DNA of 64,000 nucleotides from assembly GCF_019977395.1 (NCBI RefSeq), contig NZ_AP024660.1:2666001-2730000 (forward strand), read 5' to 3'. The position numbers and the translations under genes were made by a program. The stretch's first letter is position 1; every line of letters begins with the position of its first letter. This DNA comes from Arthrobacter sp. NicSoilC5 (lineage in GTDB: Bacteria > Actinomycetota > Actinomycetes > Actinomycetales > Micrococcaceae). Positions 1 through 8,191 of this stretch are shown here, piece after piece. A model generated the notes under the pieces. That model was not told the origin of the DNA and did not search any database. It worked only from the letters and a program-made list of their open reading frames with translations.

Positions 1-874
1 GCTTCGGTTCGATGATCTGGGTGACGTAGCCGGTGTGCGGGGCGGAGGTGCCGGGCTCGGAGGCGATGTAGTCCCAGGTGAAGCCGGGCAGTTTCGCCTC
101 GTAGGCGCGGAGCCAGTCCAGGCCCACGATGTCCGCCTCGCGGGTGAGCCCGTAGATGAGGTGGACCGGGCTGGACGGCGGGTTCTCGGCGAGCTTTTCC
201 AGGATGGACAGCAGCGGGGCCAGGCCGGTGCCGCCGGCCAGGAGCAGCAGGGGCCGCTTCGGTTCGCGCAGGAAGAAGGATCCGTAGGGGCCGGTGAATT
301 CGATGGCGTCGCCTACGGCGGCGCGGTCGCGCAGGTATTCGGACATGGCGCCCTGCGGGGTCACGCGGACCATGAAGGACGCGTCCTGGACCTCGGGGCC
401 GCTGCTGAAGGAGTAGGAGCGCTCGGCGTCGGTGCCGGGAACCTTGAGGTTGACGTACTGCCCGGGGAGGAAGGCGAGCGCGTCGCGGTTGTCCACCTCG
501 AGGGTGAAGGAGACCGTGGTGTCCGTGTGCCGGTTGAGCTCCTTGATGGTGGAGTTGAAGGTGGCGGCCGCCGTCTTGGCCGACTCGGACGTGGCCGGGA
601 TCTGGATGGCCAGGTCGGACTCCGGGACGGCCTGGCACGTCAGCAGGTAGCCCTTTTCGAGCTCCTCTTCGGTCATGGCGTCGTCGATGAAGTCGCCCGG
701 GTCGAAGGAGCCGGAATCGCAGAACGCCTTGCAGGTGCCGCACGCGCCGTCGCGGCAGTCCGACGGAATGTTGATCCGCGCCTTGTAGGCCGCGTCCATG
801 ACGGTCTCATAGTCGCCGACCTTGATGACTTTGGTGACGCCGTCTTCGAAGCTGAGGGCTACTTTGTGGCCCAT
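1..874 (-). CDS. benC: Benzoate 1,2-dioxygenase reductase, partial (C-terminus cut by window edge)
   Basis: This is the electron-transfer component of benzoate dioxygenase. It passes electrons from NADH through FAD and a plant-type [2Fe-2S] cluster to the BenAB oxygenase. The start ATG is at 874, preceded by AGGAGG. About 291 residues are present. The N-terminus has the ferredoxin cluster motif (DCRDGACGTCKAFC near residues 39-52, last ligand in LTCQ near 80). An FAD domain follows (RSYSFSS near 168) and then the NAD domain (LLLLAGGTGLAPLLSIL). The frame is still open at base 1. It follows benB on the same strand with a 123-nt gap. The expected benD (cis-diol dehydrogenase) would lie beyond the left edge. 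Family and role are secure; the missing part is only the C-terminal end of the NAD domain. Confidence 0.95.
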   Translation of the reverse strand, partial: MGHKVALSFEDGVTKVIKVGDYETVMDAAYKARINIPSDCRDGACGTCKAFCDSGSFDPGDFIDDAMTEEELEKGYLLTCQAVPESDLAIQIPATSESAKTAAATFNSTIKELNRHTDTTVSFTLEVDNRDALAFLPGQYVNLKVPGTDAERSYSFSSGPEVQDASFMVRVTPQGAMSEYLRDRAAVGDAIEFTGPYGSFFLREPKRPLLLLAGGTGLAPLLSILEKLAENPPSSPVHLIYGLTREADIVGLDWLRAYEAKLPGFTWDYIASEPGTSAPHTGYVTQIIEPK

Positions 875-997
875 GGGGTCCTCCTGACTGGGCGGGCGCG
901 TCGTCGCGTCCGGGGAAAAGTTGGGGCGTGCCCGGCGGGCACGGAATGGGACCTCCCGTGCGGCGCCCGTATGTAACGGGCGCCGGCTTGGGGCAGG

Positions 998-1534
998 TCA
1001 GATCATGTAGACGTCCACCACGTGGTGGATGTAGTCGTTCTTCAGGACCACTTTCTTCTTCAGGATCACCGGCTGCGGGCCGGAAAGGTCCACCGTGTAG
1101 TAGCTGGTGCCGAAGTACGTGTCCGTCGTGTTGTAGCGGAAGTACAGGGTGAACCAGTTGAAGCGCACCTCCACCTTGCCGCCGTCGTTCGCCAAAACCT
1201 CCACGTCCGTGATGTTGTGGCCGGTGCGCGGCTCCGGGAGGGAGGTGGCCGATGACCTGTCGGTCTTGATCCGGAATACCCGGTCCTCGATGCCGCCGCG
1301 GTTGTCGTAGTAGATCAGGGAGATCTCGTTCTGGGGGTCCTGCGTCAGCTGGTCGTCCACGTCCCAGGCCGGCATCCAGAATTCGGAGTCCGGGTGGTAG
1401 CACTCCAGCCATTCGTCGAACTGGCGGTCATCCAGCAGGCGGGCTTCCCGGTAGAGGAACGCCCGGACGGTTTCGAGGGTTGCGATTTCCTCCGCGGTCT
1501 TCAGGACCGGGGCGGTGTGGGTCAGGTTGGTCAT
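998..1534 (-). CDS. benB: Benzoate 1,2-dioxygenase small (beta) subunit
   Basis: A 178-residue protein of the ring-hydroxylating dioxygenase beta-subunit family (SnoaL/NTF2-like fold). The usual length is about 160-180. It has no catalytic metal and packs with BenA in the alpha3beta3 oxygenase that turns benzoate into the cis-1,2-dihydrodiol carboxylate. Typical features are an N-terminal helix region (FLYREARLLDDRQFDEWLEC), the YHPDSEFWMPAWD segment and the C-terminal KKKVVLKNDYIHHVVDVYMI end. It begins 35 nt after benA stops, and benC follows, so the three form an operon in the order ABC. Assignment to benzoate rather than toluate or anthranilate rests on family resemblance and on the adjacent catechol dioxygenase and benzoate transporter. 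Confidence 0.93.
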   Translation of the reverse strand: MTNLTHTAPVLKTAEEIATLETVRAFLYREARLLDDRQFDEWLECYHPDSEFWMPAWDVDDQLTQDPQNEISLIYYDNRGGIEDRVFRIKTDRSSATSLPEPRTGHNITDVEVLANDGGKVEVRFNWFTLYFRYNTTDTYFGTSYYTVDLSGPQPVILKKKVVLKNDYIHHVVDVYMI

Positions 1535-1569
1535 GGGTTCTGCGCTCTCTGTGGTTCCGGCGGGCTCTC

Positions 1570-2955
1570 TCAGGCGGTGACGGGAACGGATTCCAGGGCG
1601 GAACGCTCCTCTTCCTCCGCCAGCGCCCGGTCCATGACTTCCTTCCAGTACCCGTGCTGGATGGGGTAGAGCCCCTCATCTTCGGTGCGCACGCCGGAGG
1701 CGATCACCCGGTTCATGCCCAGGGCCTGCGCCTGCTCATCCGGTCCGGCGATCTCGTGGGTGGAGCCGCGGGTCATGTCGTTCCACGGTGCGCTGGTGGC
1801 CCAGTAGGTCTTGTTGCAGGAGCGGAATTCCTCCAGGTCGTCCGGCGTGGCCATGCCCGTGGCGTTGAAGAAGTCCTCGTACTGGCGGATGCGCTTTGAA
1901 CGGTTCTCCTGGGACTCGCCCTTGGGGGCGATGCAGTAGATGGTCACCTCGGTCTGGTCCGCGGAGATCGGCCGGAAGTGGCGGATCTGCGAGGAGAACT
2001 GGTCCATGATGTAGACGTTCGGGTACAGGCAGAGGTTGCGGGAGATGTTGATCATGAAGTTGGCCATCTCCTCGCCGTACTTGGCCACGAGCTCGTCGCG
2101 GCGGTCCCAGAGCGGACGGTCCTGCGGGTTGGTCCATTCCTGCCACAGCAGCAGGTGGCCGTGGTCGTAGGAGTAGAAGCCGCCCTTGACCTTGCCCCAC
2201 TTGCCGGCGTCCATGGCCTTGGTCTTGTTGGCGGAGTCTCCGGCGCTGCGGCGGGCGGTGGTGGCCGCGTAGTTCCAGTGCACGGCCGTGACGTGGTAGC
2301 CGTCGGCGCCGTTCTCGGCCTGGACCTTCCAGTTGCCGTCATAGGTGTAGGTGGAGGAGCCGCGCAGCACTTCCAGGCCTTCGGGTGACTGGTCAACGAT
2401 GGAGTCGATGACCTTGGTGGCGTCCCCGAGGTGTTCCTCGAGCGGGAGCACGTCGGCCTTCAGCGAGCCGAACAGGAAGCCGCGGTAGGACTCGAAGCGG
2501 GCCACCTTGGTGAGGTCGTGCGAGCCTTCCTTGTTGAAGGTCTCGGGGTAGCCGGCGTTCCGGGAGTCCTTGACCTTCAGCAGCTCGCCGGAGTTTTTGA
2601 AGGTCCAGCCGTGGAACGGGCAGGTGAAGGTGGTGCGGTTGTCCGTCTTGCGGCGGCACAGCATGGCGCCGCGGTGCGAACAGGCGTTGACCAGGCAGTT
2701 CAGCTGCCCGTCCTTGTCCCGGGTGATCATCACGGGGGTGCGGCCGATGTAGGTGGTGAAGTAGTCGCCCACGTTGGTGATCTGCGACTCGTGGGCGAGG
2801 TAGACCCAGTTGCCTTCGAAGATGTGCTTCATCTCGAGTTCGAAGATCTCCTGGTCGGTGAAGATCTCGCGCTTGGCCCGGATGACGCCGTTCTCTCGGT
2901 CGTCGATCACGGCGTCGGCAAGGACCTCGCGGGCATGGATCAGGTTCTCGGTCAT
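1570..2955 (-). CDS. benA: Benzoate 1,2-dioxygenase large (alpha) subunit
   Basis: The catalytic oxygenase subunit, 461 residues. I chose the ATG at 2955 because AAGGAG sits just upstream; the open frame extends further but without a ribosome site. The Rieske [2Fe-2S] ligands are visible as Cys92-x-His94 and Cys112-x2-His115 (CSHRG ... CPFHGW). The mononuclear-iron site lies in [13 protein letters not shown] (about 214-226), with two histidines five residues apart. The enzyme adds O2 across C1-C2 of benzoate in the cytoplasm using electrons from BenC. It is the first gene of the leftward benABC run and is divergent from catA, so the shared upstream region probably holds an inducer-controlled promoter pair. 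Toluate or another substituted benzoate remains possible as substrate. Confidence 0.95.
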   Translation of the reverse strand: MTENLIHAREVLADAVIDDRENGVIRAKREIFTDQEIFELEMKHIFEGNWVYLAHESQITNVGDYFTTYIGRTPVMITRDKDGQLNCLVNACSHRGAMLCRRKTDNRTTFTCPFHGWTFKNSGELLKVKDSRNAGYPETFNKEGSHDLTKVARFESYRGFLFGSLKADVLPLEEHLGDATKVIDSIVDQSPEGLEVLRGSSTYTYDGNWKVQAENGADGYHVTAVHWNYAATTARRSAGDSANKTKAMDAGKWGKVKGGFYSYDHGHLLLWQEWTNPQDRPLWDRRDELVAKYGEEMANFMINISRNLCLYPNVYIMDQFSSQIRHFRPISADQTEVTIYCIAPKGESQENRSKRIRQYEDFFNATGMATPDDLEEFRSCNKTYWATSAPWNDMTRGSTHEIAGPDEQAQALGMNRVIASGVRTEDEGLYPIQHGYWKEVMDRALAEEEERSALESVPVTA

Positions 2956-3094
2956 GGCGTGCTCCTTCATTGGAGATTGCTGGACGGATGGGCGGAGGTC
3001 CACTCGGGAAGAGGCTTCGGCGGCGGACGTTGTCCAGCAATTCTTGCCGCTCGTGATTGGCCTCACATCAGGCAAATACCTAGGTTCCACCAAG

Positions 3095-3131
3095 GGTGTC
3101 TTTATGTACCGATAATGACTCAAAAGACGCC
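3095..3131. promoter_or_regulatory. Imperfect inverted repeat in the benA-catA divergent promoter region
   Basis: The 329-bp stretch between the starts of benA (2955) and catA (3285) holds no gene. In it, GGTGTCTTTA (3095-3104) is mirrored by AAAAGACGCC (3122-3131) with 17 bp between the arms; 8 of 10 positions pair. The spot between two divergent aromatic-catabolism promoters suits a regulator site. The regulator is not in the window. A possible catA promoter is TTGTAG, 18 bp, then TACGCT, just downstream of this repeat. Confidence 0.4.
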
Positions 3132-3284
3132 TAGTTGATATTTGTAGCGTCCTTATCTCCGGGCCTACGCTTGAGACCAAGATCACGCGGTGCCGAGCAG
3201 GGCAGGTGGAACTGCCCGCCCCGCAGGCCGCGTGGGGAGCAGGAGCCCTTCCTGTCCCATTCAATGAAGAAGGTGGACATCGTC

Positions 3285-4166
3285 ATGACCCAAACCCCAA
3301 CGGACAGCCGCACGGAAAACGAAGGCACCGCCGTCGAAGCAGGCTCCAAGGCAACCGAACGGTTCGCCGCGTCAGGCAAGCTCTCCCGGGTGGATGTATC
3401 CAAGGAACGGGTGAGCCTGCTGGCCGGCGCACTGATCAAGGCCGCCAACGACATCGTCGTCGAGCACCAGGTCACCTACGAGGAATACAACGCCCTCAAA
3501 GCCTGGCTGATCAAGGTGGGCACGGACGGTGAATGGCCGCTGTTCCTCGACGTCTGGCTGGAACACACCGTTGAGGACGTGAACTCCCAGGACCGTCCCG
3601 GCACCGTCGGCACCATCGAGGGTCCCTACTACGTTCCCGGCTCCCCGGAACTCCAGACGCCCGCCACCGTGGAAATGCGCGACGACGAAGAGGGCACCCC
3701 GCTGCGGTTCACCGGCCAGTTCACCGACACCGACGGCAACCCCATCCAGGGTGCGCAGGTGGAGATCTGGCACGCGGACGCCGCCGGCTTCTACTCCCAG
3801 TACGCCCCGGGCATGCCCGAGTGGCTCTTCCGGGCCACCGTCAAGGCCTCCGACGACGGCCGGTTCGAGATCAACACCATGCGTCCGGCGCCCTACCAGA
3901 TCCCTACGGACGGCGCCTGCGGACAGCTGATCAACGCCGCGGGCTGGCACGCCTGGCGTCCCGCGCACATCCACATCAAGGTGTCCGCGCCGGGCTACGA
4001 GCCGGTCACGCAGCAGCTGTACTTCCCCGGCGACCCCCACAACGCGGACGACATCGCCTCGGCGGTGAAGCCTGAACTGATGCTGGACCCCCGCCCCCGT
4101 ACCGACGGCAAGGGCGAGGAAGTAGTTTATGACTACGTCCTGGCAAAGCAGGGCCAGAAGAAGTAG
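3285..4166 (+). CDS. catA: Catechol 1,2-dioxygenase
   Basis: A 293-residue non-heme Fe(III) intradiol dioxygenase that cleaves catechol to cis,cis-muconate (ortho pathway). The ATG at 3285 was preferred over one at 3264 because GAAGGTGG lies 8 nt before it. The N-terminal helical dimer domain (SRVDVSKERVSLLAGALIKA onwards) is followed by the catalytic beta-sandwich. The metal-ligand regions are visible: first Tyr in EGPYYVPGSP, second Tyr in APYQIPTDGACG, and the two His in WRPAHIHIKV. The EIWHADAAGFYSQY segment is typical of catechol rather than protocatechuate enzymes. It is divergent from benABC, whose product catechol it consumes, and ends in a strong terminator before benE. Chlorocatechol or hydroxyquinol activity cannot be excluded, but the context favours catechol. 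Confidence 0.95.
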   Translation: MTQTPTDSRTENEGTAVEAGSKATERFAASGKLSRVDVSKERVSLLAGALIKAANDIVVEHQVTYEEYNALKAWLIKVGTDGEWPLFLDVWLEHTVEDVNSQDRPGTVGTIEGPYYVPGSPELQTPATVEMRDDEEGTPLRFTGQFTDTDGNPIQGAQVEIWHADAAGFYSQYAPGMPEWLFRATVKASDDGRFEINTMRPAPYQIPTDGACGQLINAAGWHAWRPAHIHIKVSAPGYEPVTQQLYFPGDPHNADDIASAVKPELMLDPRPRTDGKGEEVVYDYVLAKQGQKK

Positions 4167-4197
4167 CACGCAAACTGGGAGACACCCCCGCACGGAG

Positions 4198-4236
4198 GCG
4201 CTCCGGAGCTGATGCTTCGGAGCGCTTCCGGTTTTT
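4198..4236 (+). terminator. Rho-independent terminator after catA
   Basis: A 12-bp stem (arms 4198-4209 and 4214-4225, loop TGAT, one G-T pair) is followed by TTCCGGTTTTT. It lies only 20 bp before the benE start codon, so catA and benE are probably separated or attenuated at this point rather than simply co-transcribed. Confidence 0.8.
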
Positions 4237-4256
4237 CGCGCCAGCCAGGAGTTCCG

Positions 4257-5540
4257 ATGAGCCATCCCCGCCCCGACCCGGCCGCCACATCCGTCGGGTC
4301 AGCCCCGCCGGCGCCGGCGCCGGAACCCCTGCTGGAACGCCCGGGGGTCCGGCCCGCGGGCCCCCGCCGGATTCTTCGCGACCTGGGACTGTCCTATGTC
4401 TCCAACGGGGCCATCGGGCTCATTTTCGCGGCGTCCGGACCCATCGCCGTCACCCTTGCCGTGGGGACGGCCGGCGGCCTGACCCAGGGCCAGCTGTCGT
4501 CCTGGGTTTTTGGCATCCTCTTTTCCGGCGGAGCGGCCACGCTGCTGATGTCGCTGATCTACCGGCAGCCCCTGGGCTTCGCCTGGTCCATCCCCGGCAC
4601 GGTGCTCCTGGGACCGTCCCTTCAGCACCTGGCCTTCCCCGAAGTCGTCGGGGCCTTCTTCACCTCCGGCGTGCTGATCCTCGCCCTCGGCGCCACTGGA
4701 GTGGTGCGCAAAGCCATGGCACTGGTGCCCATGCCGCTGGTGATGGCCATGGTGGCCGCGGTGTTCCTGAAGTTCGGCACCGACATCGTTGCCTCCACCC
4801 AGGACAACCCGGCCGTGGCTGCTCCAATGGTGGCCGCGTTCCTGGTCCTCACCGCAGTTCCCAGGCTTGGCAGGTTCCTGCCACCGGTCCCGGGCACCCT
4901 GGTGGCAGGCTGCATCGCCGTGGCAGCCAGCGGGCAGTTCAGGCTGTCCCCCGGCGGGCAACTCCTGGCCACACCGGTTTTCACCGCCCCTGAATTCACG
5001 TGGGCTGCCCAGCTGGAACTGGTGGTTCCCCTGGCCCTCACCGTGCTGTTCGTCCAAAACGGCCAGGGCATCGCCGTCCTCCGCGCCGCCGGGCACCGTC
5101 CACCCGTGAACGCCTTCGCCATTGCCTCCGGCGCCTTTTCAGTGCTGAATGCCGGTTTCGGCGCTGTTTCAGCCTGCGTCACAGGCCCCACCAACGCCCT
5201 GCTGACCTCGTCCGGGAAGAGGGAGCGCCAATACACGGCTGCCGTGGCGTACGGTCTCCTGGCCCTGGTGTTCGCAGCGTTTGCCCCCACCCTGACCCGG
5301 CTGATGCTGGCCGCGCCCAAGGAGTTCGTCCTGGCACTGGGCGGCATCGCGATGCTGCGGGCCCTTCAGCAGGCCTTCGTCACGGCCTTTGCCACCAGCT
5401 TCACCCTGGGTTCGCTGGTGACGTTCGTGGTGACCATCTCCGGCATGAACCTCTTCAACATCCACGCAGCGTTCTGGGGCCTGGTGATCGGCTACGGGGT
5501 GTCCCGCCTGCTGGAGCGCGCCGACCACGCCCAGCCGTGA
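4257..5540 (+). CDS. benE: Benzoate:H+ symporter, BenE family
   Basis: A 427-residue integral membrane protein with about 12 hydrophobic segments. The ATG at 4257 was chosen because AGGAG lies 5 nt upstream; an in-frame ATG at 4212 falls inside the terminator stem. After a Pro/Ala-rich cytoplasmic N-terminus come motifs usual for BenE: NGAIGLIFAASGPIAVTLAV, GFAWSIPGTVLLGP and the late FVLALGGIAMLRALQQAF. The family imports benzoate with protons. Its position beside benABC and catA supplies uptake for the pathway. Uracil/xanthine-permease-like relatives share the fold, but residue pattern and context make BenE the clear choice. Confidence 0.9.
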   Translation: MSHPRPDPAATSVGSAPPAPAPEPLLERPGVRPAGPRRILRDLGLSYVSNGAIGLIFAASGPIAVTLAVGTAGGLTQGQLSSWVFGILFSGGAATLLMSLIYRQPLGFAWSIPGTVLLGPSLQHLAFPEVVGAFFTSGVLILALGATGVVRKAMALVPMPLVMAMVAAVFLKFGTDIVASTQDNPAVAAPMVAAFLVLTAVPRLGRFLPPVPGTLVAGCIAVAASGQFRLSPGGQLLATPVFTAPEFTWAAQLELVVPLALTVLFVQNGQGIAVLRAAGHRPPVNAFAIASGAFSVLNAGFGAVSACVTGPTNALLTSSGKRERQYTAAVAYGLLALVFAAFAPTLTRLMLAAPKEFVLALGGIAMLRALQQAFVTAFATSFTLGSLVTFVVTISGMNLFNIHAAFWGLVIGYGVSRLLERADHAQP

Positions 5541-5584
5541 GCCGGACCGGGCATGTTACGGCGCCCGGCAGGGCTTCTTCTGCG

Positions 5585-5773
5585 TCAGCGCGGGTCCGGT
5601 TCCAGCGCCCAGGCCAGCCGGTGCAGGAAAGTCGCCGTCCTGCTCCTGAATGCCAGCCACGCGGCCCGCTTCCACCCGGGCTTCGCGCTGAGTTGCGGCG
5701 CGTGGGGCTGCGCACTTTCGCCCGCGTGGACGGCGCCGGCAAACAAGAGGGCAATAAGGCTTGCGCTTTCCAT
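5585..5773 (-). CDS. Possible small protein, unknown function
   Basis: A 62-codon frame on the minus strand with GGAG placed 4 nt before the ATG at 5773. It starts MESASLIALLFAGAVHAGES and continues with a basic, tryptophan-containing tail (GWKRAAWLAFRSRTATFLH). I do not recognise the sequence. The ribosome site and the lack of any competing gene are the only support. It could equally be noise in GC-rich DNA. Confidence 0.3.
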   Translation of the reverse strand: MESASLIALLFAGAVHAGESAQPHAPQLSAKPGWKRAAWLAFRSRTATFLHRLAWALEPDPR

Positions 5774-5913
5774 CATTCTCCAAGCTGTACTGGTCAATCC
5801 CGGTGTACAACCACCGTGCCCTGCGGAAGAAGGCTTCAAACATCATCAGCGCCCCCATCGGGCTGCGGGGAGGGCGTGGCGGTACCGCGTTATGCACGTG
5901 CAGTGTTAGGCAA

Positions 5914-5919
5914 TAGTCT
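5914..5919 (+). promoter_or_regulatory. -10 box (TAGTCT), leaderless start of the TetR gene
   Basis: TAGTCT lies 6 nt before the ATG at 5926 and there is no Shine-Dalgarno sequence. This fits transcription starting at the A of the start codon. No good -35 hexamer was found. Confidence 0.5.
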
Positions 5920-5925
5920 GGCCAG

Positions 5926-6552
5926 ATGGGGACCAGTGCCGTGACTTCCGGCGAACAAGTGGACAGGCAGACCCGCATCCTCGAAGCGGCAATGGACCTG
6001 CTGTCCCGCCACGGGATTTCGGGCGTGAGCATGCGCGCCGTGGCGCGGGAAGCCGGCGTGGCGCTGGGGCTGGTCAACTATTACTACGACGACAAGACCA
6101 CCCTGATCCGCGCTGCCCTGCGCCGGGTGGATGAGCATGACCTTTTACTGGTCGCCCCGGACCCGTCGGTTACCCCCGATGAACAGCTGCGCCGCGCGCT
6201 CCGGCGCGTTGCCGGCGCTGACCTGCTGACCACCCGCTACCTGTCCCTGCGCCTGCATTTGTGGGCCCTGGCCCAGGCGGACGAGGACTACGCACAGATC
6301 AACGCCGCCGCCTTCGACCGGTACATCGACGGGCTCGCGGCGCTGGTGTCCAGCGCCAGGCCCGGACTGTCCTGGGAGGCGTGCAGGGAGCGCGCCTCGG
6401 ACATCGTGGTCATTCAGAACGGCGTGTGGCTGACGGCGCTGCTCGGGGTGGACAAGGCCTCCATCCAGCGGAGCATTGCGCGCACGGAGCAGATCGCGTT
6501 CGCACCGGTCACGGACGACAACGGCGACCGCCAGGTCCCCTCACAGCCCTGA
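5926..6552 (+). CDS. TetR-family repressor of the choline/betaine genes (BetI-like)
   Basis: A 208-residue regulator. The N-terminal helix-turn-helix (about residues 14-60: RILEAAMDLLSRHGISGVSM, then VAREAGVALGLVNYYYDDK) is classical TetR, and the C-terminal half is a ligand/dimer domain. It lies 100 bp before the betaine aldehyde dehydrogenase gene, which is preceded by two TTGAAC-N4-GTTCAA dyads. Such sites suit BetI-type repressors, so this protein is the likely binder with choline as the probable inducer (inference). It appears leaderless. BetI is a family resemblance, not proven orthology. Confidence 0.85.
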   Translation: MGTSAVTSGEQVDRQTRILEAAMDLLSRHGISGVSMRAVAREAGVALGLVNYYYDDKTTLIRAALRRVDEHDLLLVAPDPSVTPDEQLRRALRRVAGADLLTTRYLSLRLHLWALAQADEDYAQINAAAFDRYIDGLAALVSSARPGLSWEACRERASDIVVIQNGVWLTALLGVDKASIQRSIARTEQIAFAPVTDDNGDRQVPSQP

Positions 6553-6592
6553 AACACCCGCTCCAGGGGCAACAGTAGCCGGGCGATGAGCA

Positions 6593-6608
6593 TTGAACAA
6601 GTGTTCAA
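6593..6608. promoter_or_regulatory. Operator 1 upstream of betB
   Basis: TTGAAC-AAGT-GTTCAA, a perfect 6-bp dyad with a 4-bp centre. It is repeated 24 bp downstream as operator 2. It is the probable binding site of the adjacent TetR/BetI-like repressor. Confidence 0.75.
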
Positions 6609-6616
6609 GAAAAGTA

Positions 6617-6632
6617 TTGAACACTCGTTCAA
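6617..6632. promoter_or_regulatory. Operator 2, overlapping the betB -35 element
   Basis: TTGAAC-ACTC-GTTCAA. Its left half-site is also the -35 hexamer of the betB promoter, so a bound repressor would block RNA polymerase directly. Confidence 0.78.
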
Positions 6633-6645
6633 CGTGCATTACTGT
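6617..6645 (+). promoter_or_regulatory. betB promoter (TTGAAC, 17 bp, TACTGT), leaderless
   Basis: The -35 is TTGAAC (6617-6622), the spacer is exactly 17 bp, and the -10 is TACTGT (6640-6645). The ATG follows 7 nt later with no ribosome site, which indicates a leaderless mRNA. Confidence 0.75.
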
Positions 6646-6652
6646 CCTTCCT

Positions 6653-8191
6653 ATGACTTACGCCACACCGGCCCAGGAAGCCGCCCCCAGCACTGAAACC
6701 AAGCCCGCCTCCTCCCTGTTCATCAACGGCAGGTGGGAGCCGGCGGCGTCCGGCGCGGTGCGCGAAATCCGCAACCCCGCAGACGGGGAGCTGGTGGCCA
6801 CCGTGTCCGAGGCAGGCCGGGAAGATACCGAACGTGCCATCGCGGCGGCCCGGGCCGCCTTCGATTCCGACGCCTGGTCCAGCGTCCCGGCACCGGAGCG
6901 TGGCGCCTTCCTCCTGAAGGTCGCCGCCGGGCTGCGGGAGCGCCGGGAAAAGTTTGCCCGCGCGGAATCGCTGGACACCGGCAAGCGGATGGTGGAAAGC
7001 CGCATCGACATGGACGACATCGCCGCCTGCTTCGAGTACTTCGGCAGGCTCGCCGGGCAGCAGGCGGGCCGGGTGGTGGACGCGGGAGACGCCGCCGTCG
7101 TCAGCAGGATCGTCTACGAACCCGTGGGCGTCTGCGGGCTCATCACGCCGTGGAACTACCCCCTGCTCCAGGCGGCGTGGAAGATCGCCCCCGCGCTGGC
7201 CGCCGGCTGCACCTTCGTCCTCAAGCCCTCCGAGCTGACCCCGTCCACCAGCATCCTGGCCATGCAGCTGCTGCAGGACCTCGGCCTTCCGGACGGCGTG
7301 GCCAACCTCGTCACCGGTGCCGGCGCCCAGGCGGGCGCACCGCTTTCGGAACATCCCGACGTCGACCTTGTCTCCTTCACCGGCGGCCTGGAAACCGGCA
7401 AGCGCATCGCCGCTTCCGCTGCCGCCACCGTCAAAAAGGTGGCCCTGGAACTCGGCGGGAAGAACCCCAACGTGGTGTTCGCCGACGCGGACTTCGACGC
7501 CGCCGTCGACAACGCCCTCAACGGCGCGTTCGTCCACTCCGGCCAGGTTTGCTCCGCAGGCGCCCGGCTGCTGGTGGAGGAATCCATCGCGGACCGCTTC
7601 GTGGACGAACTGGTCCGCCGCGCAGAGGGCATCCGGCTGGGTGGCCCCTTCGACGACGAGGCCGAGACCGGCCCGCTGATCTCCGCCGCCCACCGGGACA
7701 AGGTCCATGCCTACGTCCAGCGCGGCATTCAGGAGGGCGTGCGGCTCCGCACGGGCGGCGCGGCACCGTCCGGGGAGAAGTACGACGCCGGGTTCTACTA
7801 CCAGCCCACCATTCTGGACCGCGTCTCCCGCGGCATGTCCGTGGTCACCGACGAGGCGTTCGGCCCGGTGGTCACGGTGGAAACCTTCCGCACCGAGGAC
7901 GAGGCCGTGGCCACTGCGAACGACACCATCTACGGCCTGGCCGGCGCGGTGTGGACCCAGGACGCCGGCAAGGCGCAGCGCGTCGCGTCCCGGCTGCGGC
8001 ACGGCACCATCTGGATCAACGACTACCACCCCTACCTCCCCCAGGCCGAGTGGGGCGGCTTCGGCCAGTCCGGCGTCGGCCGCGAGCTGGGCCCCACGGG
8101 CCTGGCCGAGTACCAGGAAGCCAAGCACATCTACCAGAACACCAGCCCCCAGGTCACCGGCTGGTTTGTTGACCACGGCAAGGAGAACTAG
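6653..8191 (+). CDS. betB: Betaine aldehyde dehydrogenase (ALDH family)
   Basis: A 512-residue NAD(P)-dependent aldehyde dehydrogenase that oxidises betaine aldehyde to glycine betaine. The ATG at 6653 fits the leaderless promoter; a longer frame starts inside the operators and is unlikely. Catalytic residues are visible: Asn168 in TPWNYP, Glu266 in ALELGGKNP and the nucleophile Cys300 in SGQVCSAG. The C-terminal WINDYHPYLPQAEWGGFGQSG segment is typical of betaine/amino-aldehyde members. Choline oxidase starts directly after the stop codon, so both steps of betaine synthesis are in one operon. Choline oxidase can itself oxidise the aldehyde, so this enzyme would speed or complete the second step. 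Confidence 0.9.
   Translation: MTYATPAQEAAPSTETKPASSLFINGRWEPAASGAVREIRNPADGELVATVSEAGREDTERAIAAARAAFDSDAWSSVPAPERGAFLLKVAAGLRERREKFARAESLDTGKRMVESRIDMDDIAACFEYFGRLAGQQAGRVVDAGDAAVVSRIVYEPVGVCGLITPWNYPLLQAAWKIAPALAAGCTFVLKPSELTPSTSILAMQLLQDLGLPDGVANLVTGAGAQAGAPLSEHPDVDLVSFTGGLETGKRIAASAAATVKKVALELGGKNPNVVFADADFDAAVDNALNGAFVHSGQVCSAGARLLVEESIADRFVDELVRRAEGIRLGGPFDDEAETGPLISAAHRDKVHAYVQRGIQEGVRLRTGGAAPSGEKYDAGFYYQPTILDRVSRGMSVVTDEAFGPVVTVETFRTEDEAVATANDTIYGLAGAVWTQDAGKAQRVASRLRHGTIWINDYHPYLPQAEWGGFGQSGVGRELGPTGLAEYQEAKHIYQNTSPQVTGWFVDHGKEN

Larger units (their letters stand above)
5541..5925. other. Intergenic stretch, one doubtful small ORF
   Basis: This stretch lies between benE and the TetR gene. 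The only coding candidate is the short leftward ORF at 5585-5773 (listed separately). No terminator with a clear T-run was seen after benE, and no RNA gene was recognised. Confidence 0.5.
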
